Assembly: GCA_015099395.1 (NCBI GenBank)
Contig: AP024096.1
Coordinates: 4,030,001-4,094,000 of the forward strand
DNA length: 64,000 nt
Reading direction: 5' to 3'
Source of the DNA: Ktedonobacteria bacterium brp13
GTDB lineage: Bacteria; Chloroflexota; Ktedonobacteria; Ktedonobacterales; Ktedonobacteraceae
The position numbers were made by a program, and so were the translations under genes. Shown one piece after another: positions 30,359 to 42,300 of the stretch (within the stretch, counting starts at the first letter, position 1; the number at the start of each line of letters is the position of its first letter). Under the pieces are notes generated by a model that worked only from the letters and a program-made list of their open reading frames with translations, was not told the DNA's origin and made no database searches.

Positions 30359-33300
30359 CTACATCTCCGAGTTGAGCATGAGACGTATCTCATCCTCGGA
30401 GAGTTCTTCTAGCGCATTCAACATCCTTAATAGTTCTTCATTCTCATTTTGTTCGATCTGTGCATTCTGTTTCAGCTTAATAACCTCTGCCAGTTCCGCA
30501 ATAGTTGGTGCATCAAAGAGAATATTCAAAGGCAGGTCTACCTGACATTTTTTTTGCACCTGCGTAATCAATCGCATTGCCAACAACGAGTGGCCGCCCA
30601 GGGCAAAGAAGTTATCGTAGACACCTATCTCTTCATCACCCAGCACATCGCACCAGATCTCTGCCAGTTGCTCCTCAAGGGGGGTACGTGGCAGCACAAG
30701 GTCATCGTTTTCGTCCTCTGCTATTTGGCTGGGAGGTGGCAGGTTTCGACGATCGATCTTCCCGGCAGGCGAAAGCGGAAGCTCCTTCAGGGTCACAATA
30801 TGCGATGGCAACATATATTCCGGCAGACGCTCCTCCAGCCACGTGTGCATCTCGCTCCAGGAGAAGAGCCGCTCCCGCTCGCCAGGAACAAGATAGGCCA
30901 CAAGGCGTTGATCGCCAGGAACGTCCTCGCGCATCAACACAATGCACTCGTGTACGGCAGGGTGCTGCAAGAGTACAGCTTCAATCTCTTCTAACTCGAT
31001 ACGGTAGCCACGCACCTTTACCTGCTGATCGAGGCGTCCCAGGTATTCCAGAGAGCCATCGGAGCGGTAGCGTACCCTATCACCTGTTTTGTAGAGCCGC
31101 TCTCCGCCATACTCGCTGAATGGATCTGGAATAAACCGCTCGGCTGTGAGTTCAGGCTGATTGAGATAGCCACGCGCCAGCCCGATCCCTCCAATATGCA
31201 GTTCGCCAGGGACCCCGATAGGCACAGGTTGAAGATAGGCATCAAGCACATACAGCCTGATATTGGCAATGGGCCAGCCAATAGAAGGCTTTCGCCCATT
31301 AAAGGCAATCTCTGTGGCTATGCTGGCACATACCGTTGCCTCGGTTGGCCCATAGGCATTACAGAAGCGGCGCGTACCGGCCCAGCGCTCCACCAGATCG
31401 GCAGGGCAGGCCTCTCCTGCCACAACCAGGGTATGCATATCGGGGAACAGCTCTACAGGAAGCCCGGCCAAAGCAGAGGGTGGTAAGGTCAGCACGCTAA
31501 TAGCTCGTTCCGCCAATACTTTCACCAGACCCGGACCCGGTAATGTCTCTTCCCGCGCTATCAGATACAGACTGCCGCCAGCCAGCAAGGTGACAACGAT
31601 CTCTGAGATCGAAGCATCAAAACTCGGCGAAGCAAACTGCAAGACATGACTCTCACTATCTACCTCGAAGGCCCGTGCCTGCACCTGTGCCAGATTTACC
31701 AGTCCGGCATGCGTCACCACGACACCTTTAGGTGCACCTGTGGAGCCAGACGTATAGATCACATAGGCAATGTTACCGGCTCCTGTTCTATCGACTAGAT
31801 TCTTCGTTGATTGTTGCGCAAGGAGTTCTTGCAGACGATCAAGCTGAATGATACGAGCATGGGCCGGTATCGAGATTTGTGGATACTGCTGGTCTGTCAG
31901 CAGTAGCGATACATTGGCATCGTTGAGCATGTATGTTAACCGCGCGTCCGGGTAGGACAGATCCAGCGGCACATAACCACCACCCGCTTTGAGCACCGCC
32001 AGCAGGCATATCACGAGATTCACCGAACGATCAAGCAGCACACCAACCAGCACTTCAGGGCCGACCCCCTGTTCTCGAAGCACGTGCGCTAACTGATTGG
32101 CGCGTCGATTCAGTTCTCCGTAGCTCAGGTGAGTATCTGGCTCTCCGGGCCCGTTCCCGCTAACAAGAGCGATTGCGTCGGGTGTAGCAACGGCCTGCTT
32201 CTCAAAGGAACGGGGGAAATCGGATGTGCCGGGCAGTGCTGTCTGGGTCATATTCCATTCAAGGAGCAGCATCTGCCGCTCCCGCTCAGTGAGCAATGGA
32301 AGATCACTCAATCGAGTTCGAGGTTCCGCAACAATCCCTTCCAGAAGCATTTGCCAGTGTTCAAGAAAACGTTGAATGGTATGAGATTCAAAAAGATCAA
32401 TATTATACTCTACGTTGCAACGCAATCCGTGCGCATCACTGACCACGGAGAAGGTCATTTCGTACTTGGAGATGTCATGCTCAATTTTAAAATCGCTCTG
32501 AATAAGCCCTCCAGCTTCCGCCAGATCCTCAACCTCGAAAGGGGGTTGTACCAAGCCAAACAGGACCTGCGCCAGTGGAGCACGGCTGCGAGCCCTCTCG
32601 ACCTGTAGCTTTTCTACCAGAAGCTCAAAAGGAATATCCTGGTGGGCATAGGCATCCAGAGTCACCTCGCGCACACGGTTCAAGAGTTCCAGGAAAGTAG
32701 GATCGCCAGAGAGGTTGGTACGCAGGGCTAATATATTGACAAAGAAGCCAATTAACAGTTCGGTTTCGCTGCGGGTACGGTTGGCGACGGCAGTACCAAC
32801 ACAAATGTCAGTCTGTTCTGTATAACACGCTAACAACGCCTGGAAAGCCGCCAGCAATAAGATGAATAGTGTAACATGCGTGCTCTCGCTCAGCGCGATC
32901 AGTTTTTCTTGCAGCGCAAGAGGCAGGGTGAAGGAAGCACTGGCACCACGGAACGTCTGTACAGCCGGACGCGGATGGTCCGTGGGTAGTTCCAATGGAG
33001 GCACTCCCGCCAACTGCTGCTGCCAGTAGTCCATCTGCCTGTCAAGCACTGCACCTTGTAACCACTGGCGTTGCCAGACGGCGAAGTCAGCATACTGAAT
33101 GGGCAACGGTGCTAAGGACGATGATCGACCTGCCGACAACGCTCGATACAGTATGGCCAGTTCATGTTGAAAGATATTGCTGGACCAGCCGTCGAGGACG
33201 ATATGGTGCATGACCAGGAGCAGGATATGTTCCCGATCATCCAGGCATAAGAGAGAGCAACGCAGGAGCGGACCTTGTTCCAGGTGAAATGCTCGCTGAG

Positions 33301-36300
33301 CTTCCTGCGTTGCCAGCCGCCGCGCCTCCGCTTCGCGTCTATCTTGCGCCAACCCGCTCAGATCCAGCAGCGGGAGAGAGACCTCCCCTGCAGGATGGAT
33401 GATCTGCACTGGTTCGCCAGAGCGCGTAGAGAACGTGGTACGCAAGGTCTCATGACGCTGGACCAGCATTGCAATGCTCTGCTCCAGAGCCACCCTGTCC
33501 AATACCCCGCGCAGGCGCTGGGCGGCCGGAATAATATACGCTCTATTTTCGGGTTCTAGCAGACAGAGGAGCCAGAGACGTTGCTGCGCAAACGATAACG
33601 GGAGGCGATCAGTACGCGACACTGGCACCAGGGGAGGCTCATGATCCTTTACTTCACCTCCCAGAGCTTGCTCAATCAGCTTCGCCTGACCAGCAATCGT
33701 TGAAACTTCAAAGACGCTCCTGAGTGGAAGTTCAACATGTAGCGTTGATCGCATCTGAGAGACCAGTCTCATAGCCAGCAATGAGTGCCCACCCAGGGCA
33801 AAGAAGTTATCATAAATGCCGATAGCTTCTGCCCCTAGCAGATCTCTCCAGATCTGCCACAAGATCTCTTCGATCGGCGTACGAGGAGCGCTATCAATGT
33901 GATTTTCAAAGTGGTGCTCCACCGGCATTTTGAGAAGCTGACGACGATCGACTTTCCCATTAGCGGTCAGTGGCAGGGCATTCAGGAACAGAAAAGCGCT
34001 GGGGATCATATATGCCGGCAGATGACTACCCAGGAAGGCGCGCAAGGATTCGCTTGCAGGCGTTTCCTCTGCTTGAGCGACGATGTATCCTATCAGGCGA
34101 GGATCCCCTGATGGCTCGGTGCGAAGCAAAACAACAGCATCCTGAACATCGGGGTGCTGCCGCAGGACCGCATCGATCTCTCCCAGTTCGATGCGGTAGC
34201 CACGCACCTTCACCTGCTCATCATTCCGACCCAGATACTCGATACAGCCATCCGGACGATAGCGCGCAAGATCGCCACTCTTATAAAGGCGTACCCCCGG
34301 ACTCTTGCTGAAAGGATCAGGCAGGAAACGCTCGGCCGTCAGTTCTGCCCTGTTGAGATAGCCGCGTGTCAATCCTTCACCGCCGATATACAGCTCGCCT
34401 ACGACTCCCGTGGGGACCGGTTGCAAGTATTGATCCAGGATGTAGAGCTGTGTGTTGGCGATGGGGAAACCGATCGGCACCATCCCTGTTTCCGGGTCTT
34501 CGGGAACGACCTCGTAGATACAACAACCAACGACGGTCTCTGTTGGCCCATACTCGTTGATCAACCGTGTCTGTGGAGCGGATCTGCGCCAGGTCCGTAG
34601 TCCCTCGCAGCCAAGCGCTTCTCCCCCAATAACCAGCGTATGAGCTATTTCACTGAGCTCCTCAGGGGCAAGATACTGGTTGAGCGCTTCGAGATGAGCC
34701 GGGGTAATCTTTAACAGGCCGGTATGCTTGCGCTGGCGAAGCAGATGGAGCAGTCCCTCTATATTCTCCTCTTCCGGGACCAGGCAGACGCTACGCCCGA
34801 CCAGCAAAGGCATAAACAGGCTGGTCACAGTCAGATCAAAACCAATTGATGAATGCACAATCGATCCACTCCCCCGCTCAACTTCGTAATAGGCACTGCC
34901 CCAGGATACATAGTTGGAAAGTCCGCGATGGGTAATCATTGTTCCTTTAGGCTGACCGGTTGAACCCGAGGTATAGATGACGTAGGCCAGGTTATCTTTC
35001 TGAAGGACGCTGGTAGGGGCGTGCGTCGCCTCTGCAGACAGTTCCAACCATGCTTGATCCAGGCACAGGAGCTGACTCTGGTCGACCACTTCACCAATCA
35101 ATGTCTGCACCTGCTTCCGGGTTGCGATGACCAGCGCGGGCTGAGCATCAATGAGCAAGAAATGCAGACGCTCTCGTGGGAGTGTTACATCCAGAGGAAG
35201 ATAGGCACCGCCAGCCTTGAGAATCGCGAGCAGGGCAATGGCCAGTTCCGGAGAACGTGGCAGAGATACACCTACAATGCTATCTGCTCCAACACCTCGC
35301 GCTCGCAAAGCATGAGCAACCTGATTCGCGCGACGATCCAGTTGGGCATAGGTAAGATGCTCTTCCTCATACACAACTGCTACGCAGTCGGGAAACTGCC
35401 GAGCTTGCTGCTCAAAGAGCTGATGCAGGTATACCGCTTCGTTAGAAGGGGTCTGCATCGTTGTGTTCAAGGTCACCAGCAAACGATCCCACTCCTCGCT
35501 GGTGAGGAGTGGGAGATCAGCCAGGCGTTGCGTCGGATCGGCGACAATCCCCTGCAGGAAGACCTGCCAGTGTTCCAACAAGCGCTGTATGGTAGCAGCC
35601 TCAAAGAGATCGGTGTTGTATTCAAGAAAACAGTGCAACCCCTCTTCGGTGCTCACGAGGGTAAAATTGAGATCAAACCTGGCAACGGAACGCTCAATAT
35701 TCACCTTGCTGAGGATAAGCCCTTCCACGTTCTCTACCGTATGCGCCATTTGCTGCACACTGAAGGCGACCTGGAAGAGGGGTGAGCGGCTCAAATCGCG
35801 CTCGGGCTGCAATCGCTCAACCACGTATTCAAAAGGCACATCCTGATGGGCATACGCCCCCAGCGCCACCTCGCGCACTCTCCTTATCACTTCAACAAAC
35901 GATGGATTTCCCGCGAGATTGGTACGCATGACCAACGTATTGACGAAGAAGCCAACGATTCCTTCCAGTTCGCTATGGATACGATTAGCGATCGGCGTGC
36001 CAACGCTCAGATCGCTCTGGCCGGTGTAGCGCACAAGCATGCTGTTGAAAGCCGCCAGGAGTAGCATAAACAACGTGACGTGCTGCTCTTTGCTCAACGC
36101 AACCAGTTGCTCACGGAGAGACGAAGGCAACACAAGCTTCTGCGTCGCACCTCTATAGGTTTGCACGGGAGACCGGGGATGGTCTAGGGGCAGATCGAGC
36201 AAAGGAGCATCCGTCAACTGCTCCAACCAGTAGCGCAGTTGATATTCGAGAAGCTCGCCCTGTAGCCACTGACGCTGCCAGAGAGTAAAGTCGGCATACT

Positions 36301-39300
36301 GGATCGCCAGAGGAGGCAGAGGAGAGGGCTGCCCGGAGATACAAGCACGATAGAGTGCAGTGAGTTCATGCACAAGTATTTCATGCGACCAGCCATCCGA
36401 GATAATATGGTGCATAGTGAGCAGAAGCATATGCTCCTGCGTGGATATGCAAAGCAGGTAGACGCGCAATAACGGACCCAGGCTCAGATGAAAAGGTTGT
36501 TGTACCTCCTGCGCGATCAGCTTCTGTGCCACAACCTCGCGTTCCCTGCCAGGAACGCCTCGCAGGTCTATACACGGGAGTTGAAATGTTCCGCCCGGAT
36601 GAATAATCTGTACCGCTTGCTCCGCCTGCTCTGAGAAGGTTGTGCGCAGGCTCTCATGGCGCAAGATCAGCTCTGCAATGCTCCTCTCCAGCGCCTGGAT
36701 GTTGAGCGACCCTCTGAGGTGCAATGCTCCAGGAATAAGATAAACGGTGTTATCAACTTCCAGGCGGTCAAGGAACCAGAGGCGCTGCTGGGCAAAGGAG
36801 AGCGGAATTGGCTCCATGCGCGAAACTTTTTTCAGTTCGGGAAGGTCTCGCCTCAATTCTCCGCGCAATGCCTGCTCGATACGTTGTGCCAACCCGGCGA
36901 TGGTGGGAGCCTCAAACAGACTCTGCAACAATATATCTACCTGGAACGTTTCCTGTATGCGCGCGATGATCTGTGTAGCTAGAAGTGAATGGCCGCCGAG
37001 GTCGAAGAAATTCTCGTCCTTACCGATAGCCTCACCTTCCAGTTCCAGCACCTCCTGCCAGATCCCGCTCACTACCTCCTCCAACGGCGTGTACTCCTCC
37101 CCCAACTCCCACACTCCCTCCCCTTCCTCTCGCTCCTCCTTCGGCGTCCAGCGTCCCAGCGCCTGCCGATCAATCTTCCCACTCCTCGTTAGCGGCAGCT
37201 CCTTCAGCCTGACCAGATGCGTCGGCACCATGTAGTCCGGCAACCGCTCCTGCAGCCACCCTCGCACCTCACTCCACGTCCCGCTCGCTCCCTCCTCCTC
37301 TTCCACCACGAAGCCCACCAACCTGACCTCTCCTAGCTCGCTCTCACTGACCACCACCACCGCCTCCCACACTCCCTCCCGCTCCCTCAGCACTGCCTCT
37401 ATCTCCCCCGGTTCCACCCGGTACCCCCGCACCTTCACCTGCTGATCCTTTCGTCCCAGGTACTCCAGGTTTCCATCCCCCCGATAGCGCACCCGGTCCC
37501 CCGTCCGGTAGAGCCTCCCTCCTGCCTGCTGCCCAAATGGATCGGGCACAAAGCGCTCCGCCGTCTCGGCTGCCCGTCCCACATACCCTCTTCCTTCGCC
37601 TATCCCCCCCACATACAGCTCTCCCGCCGTTCCCACCGGCACCACCTGCTGCTGCTCGTCCAGCACATACACCCGCTGCCCGCTGAGCGCCTTTCCTATC
37701 GGCGGCATCGCTCCATCGGCCGCCTTCACTCCCACCGTCGCACACACCGTCACCTCGCTAGGACCATACGCATTACAGAACCGTCGTCCCTCTCCCCAGC
37801 GCACTCCCAGGTCCGCCGGACACGCCTCTCCTGCCACCACCAGCGTCTGCAGGCTGCTCAGCGTGCCTGCCGGTTGCCAGCGCAGCACCGAGGGCGGCAG
37901 CGTTCCCACCGTGATCCCCCAGCGCTCCACCACCTCGGTCAGGCTCGCTCCCGGCAGCAAGCGCGGCTGGGAGGCCAGGTAGAGGCTCGCGCCCGACAGC
38001 AGGCTCACCAGCACCTCGGCCAGCGAGGCATCAAAGCTCTGCGAGGCATACTGCAAGACATGGCTGTGCGCTTCCACCGCAAACAGCTGGCTCTGTGCAC
38101 GCGCCAGGTTGCCCAACCCGCGATGCGCAATCTGTACCCCTTTGGGCGTTCCCGTTGAACCCGACGTGTAGATCACATACGCCAGATTTTCAGCCTCCAC
38201 CGCAACCCGCCAGCCCAGCGGGCACGTCTGCCTCGCCAGTATGGACCAGCATGAGGACACATCCAGCACAGGCAGATCGGCCGGGACCCAGTCGGGCTGT
38301 TCTCCCGAGAGCGTCACCAGCAGGTGGACCCCGGCTTCCCGCAGGATATGCCTCAGGCGGTTCTCCGGCAGCTTCTCGTCCAGTGGCAGATAGCCACCTC
38401 CGGCCTTGAGGATGCCCAGCAGCGCGATCAGCCAGGTGACCGAGCGCTCCACCTGCACCCCGACGACCACTTCGGGTCCGACGCCTTGCTCGCGCAACAG
38501 GTGTGCCAGGGCACTGGCCCACCGATCCAGGGCGGCGTAGCTCAAGGTGTGCTGCTCATCGACCAGGGCGAGTGCATCGGGGTGCCGCTGCACCTGCTCG
38601 GCGAACAGATCACAGAACAATCGCGGCTCCACCGGCTCATGCGGTTCGCCGCTCCATTGTCTCAGTAGCAAGGTCTGTTCATGGGGGGGGAGCAGAGGCA
38701 GGCGGCTCAGGGGTTGCGCGGGATCGGCAACGATGCCCTCCAGTAGCACCTGCCAGTGTTCCAGCAGACGCTGGATCGTCTCTTCCTCAAAGAGACCTGT
38801 ACTATACTCGACGCCACACTGAAAGCCCTGCTCGGTGCTGACAATATTGAAGGTGATATCAAACTTAGTGATGGTGTGATCAACGACAAAATCCTGTAAG
38901 GTGAGATCATCGAGGGTCTGCGTTTCCAGAGAGGCCTGCTGCACCCCGAAGAGCACCTGGAAGAAGGGGTGCCGGCTCAGGTCTCGTTGCGGTTGCAGTC
39001 GTTCCACCAGGTATTCAAACGGCACATCCTGATGCGCGTAGGCTTCAATTGTCATCTTTCGAACACGTTTTAATACATCACGGAAGGTTACATCTTGTGA
39101 GAGATCTACGCGGAGCACAAGAGTGTTCACGAAGAAGCCAATCAGGTTTTCCAGTTCGGTATGAGTACGGTTGGCAATCGGAGTGCCGACGCTGATGTCG
39201 TTCTGGCCGCTATAGCGAGCGAGCAGGACCGAGAAAGCTGCCAGCAAGAGCATGAATTGTGTTACATCTTCTCGCCGGCTCAATTCAACAAGCTGCGCAC

Positions 39301-42300
39301 AGAGAGCAGGGGGTAATGCCTGCGATATATATGCACCGCGAAATGTCTGGACGGCGGGGCGAGGATGGTCCGTAGGAAACTCCAGAGGAGGAACACCCGC
39401 GAGTTGTTGCTTCCAGTAATCTAGTTGCATCTCCAGCAGTTCTCCCTGAAGCCACTGGCGTTGCCAGAGGGCAAAGTCCGCGTATTGTAGAGATAAAGGC
39501 TGGAGAGGCGATGGTTGCTCGCGCACAAATGCATGGTAGAGCGCCTTCAGTTCGCGCATAAATATACCGTTCGACCAGCCATCCGAAACGATATGGTGCA
39601 TTGAGAGCAGCAGGATATGCTCTTGCTCCTGTAGCTGGAGGAGGAAGACGCGCAGTAATGGCCCCAAAGCCAGATCATAGGCTCTCTCTGCCAGCTCTTT
39701 TACCAGGCGACGAGCTTCCAGGTCACGTTCTTCCGTCGCTAGTTGCTGCAGATCTATCTGTGGAATATGAAAGGTGCCGATGGGCCGGATGACCTGCACT
39801 GGCTGTCCTGCCCGCGCCTGGAACGTCGTTCGCAGAATCTCATGGCGTTCGATAATCATTGCCAGACTCTTTTCGAGGGCGCGAGTAGACAGGGAACCCC
39901 GTAAATAAAAGTTGATCAGTTTGTTATAGGAGGTATTGCCGGGCTCCAACTGGTTGAGGAACCAGAGACGCTGCTGGGCAAAGGACAGCGGCACCTGCTG
40001 CGGACGTGCTCTCGCCTCCAGCGCTCTCTCCTCCTCTTCTCCCTCTCCTGTCCCTCCTCGCAACCTCCGCTCTATCTCCTGCGCTAATCCCGCCACCGTC
40101 GGCCGCTCAAATAGCTTCACTATCGACACCTCCACCTGCACCACCGCTCTCACCCGCGCTATGATCCGCGTCGCTAGCAACGAATGTCCCCCCAACTCAA
40201 AAAAGTTCTCGTCCAACCCCACCTCCTGCACTCCCAACACCTCCTGCCAGATCTCCTGCACCAGTTCCTCCATCGGACTTCGTCCTACCTCCTGCTCCTT
40301 CCTCTCCTCTCCTCCTGCCTCCTGCTCCTCCTCCTGCTCTCTCAACACACGCCAGTCTATCTTCCCATTCTCCGTCAACGGCCAACGCTCCACCACCACC
40401 CACTTCCCCGGCACCTGATACTCCGGCACCACCTTCCGCATTTCCCGACTCCACTGCTCCCTCTGCTCCCTCCCCTGCCTTCTCCCCTGCACATACCCGA
40501 TCAGCCTCCCCTCTCTCCCCTCCTCCCTCCTCCACACCACCCGCACCTCCTTCAGTCCCACCTGCTGCCTCAGCACCTCCTCGATCTCTCCCAACTCCAC
40601 CCGGTACCCCCGGATCTTCACCTGCCGATCCGCTCTCCCCACAAACCGGATCTCTCCCCCCTCTGTGTACTGCCCCAGGTCTCCTGTCCGGTACAACCTC
40701 GCTCCCGGCTCGCCACTCCAGCCATCCGGCTCAAACCGCTCCGCCGTCTCCTCCGCCTGTCCCACATATCCCTGCGCCAGTCCCGCTCCCCCCACATACA
40801 CCTCCCCGGTCACCCCTATGGGCACCACATTGCCCCTACGATCCCGGATCACCACCCGCGTATTGGTCAGCGGCCTTCCCAGCGTCACCTCCTGCGCTCC
40901 CCCGCCTGTCTGCGGCACCCCCAGCGCCTTGACCAGCACGCCGATCGTCGTCTCCGTCGGTCCATAGTGGTTGTACACCTGGCACCTGCCGCTCAACGCG
41001 GCTATCTGCTGCACCAGCTCACCTCCCAGTGCCTCGCCTCCCAACACCAGCGCTTCCCGTGGCAAGACCGCTCGCGCCTGCTCCCCGCTCAGCAGCGCAG
41101 CCAGGTGCGACGGCACGATCTTGAGCACATCAATCGGATGCTGCTGCACCCAGGCGGCATACGCCATCGTCGAGGTCACCGTCGCATAGTCCAGCAGGTG
41201 GACCGTCCCACCCGTGGTCAGCGCCCCAAAGATCGCCGTATTCCCCAGGTCCGCCGCCAGCGTCGTCACTGTGGCATACTGCCAGCCCGGCTGACTGCCC
41301 AGCACCCGGCTAAGCGCCTGCGTGTAGTTCACCAAACTCTGCTGCCGCACCAGCACCCCTTTGGGCTGTCCGGTAGAGCCGGAGGTAAATATGACGGAGG
41401 CGATGTCCTCCCCCTCGTTGTGAGAAGGCAGATCCTGCGCCGCCTCCTGCCCGAGCCTCTCGGTCAGATCCTCCAGATAGAGCTGCGGCCCCAACCAGAC
41501 CGCGAGCCGTTCCTGCAGGCTCCGCTGGGTCAGCAGCAAGGGGACCTGGACCACCTGCAGTTGCCGCTGCAACTGGCTGGTCGGATACTCGGGGTCCAGG
41601 GGGACATACGCGCCTCCCGCTTTGAGGATGCCCAACAGGCCCACCAGCAGGGACACACCCCGTGCGAGGCAGAGACCCACCAGCACATTGGGTCCCACGC
41701 CGGCGCGCTGCAGCACCCGGGCAAGTTGATTGGCTCGTGCGTTGAGCTGCGCATACGTCATCTGCTCTCGCCCATCCAGCACCGCGAGGTGTTCCGGGTG
41801 ACGTCGCACCTCCTGCTCAAAGAGTTGATGAAAGACCATATCTGGTATACTTACTACCGGACCAGAGTACGACGTGATAAGCTGCTGAACGGCCTCTGAG
41901 CTTAATATCGGCAGACTACTAATGCTACGCTGCGGATGCTGTGCAGCACTCTGGAGCAGATTTCGCAACAACTCGGCCAGATGCTGAACATGCTTTGAGG
42001 CAATCTTCCCTGGATCGTACTGCAAGGCAAGTTGCAGACGACCACCCTCGTCTATGATGCTCATTTTGAGAGCGAAAGGATCTGTACAGCTAAAGACGTG
42101 CTGAAGAGAGAGTGTCAATGAACCTGTTGAGAAAGGGGAAGGCCATGCATGATACTCGAAGCTTACAGGGAAAAAGTCGGGCAGGTCTTGACCACCCTGC
42201 ATGTCAGACGCTGTATCCCAGTTAAAATAAAGCTGCCGTTCGATCCCCCCCTGGAGAGAGAGATCGACCGACGAGAGCAACTCTTCAAATGTACGATTCT

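Noticed and set aside
30334..30393. Upstream in-frame ATG for the 30333 NRPS
   Set aside because: It would add 20 Arg/Cys/Ser-rich residues and overlap the upstream gene. The ATG at 30333 has a good ribosome site and gives the standard docking helix start.
40184..41899. 571-codon open frame on the + strand opposite the Asp module
   Set aside because: It is antisense to a clear A-PCP coding region and is open only because of the purine skew of the true strand. The protein is low-complexity Leu/His/Pro/Arg with no family features.
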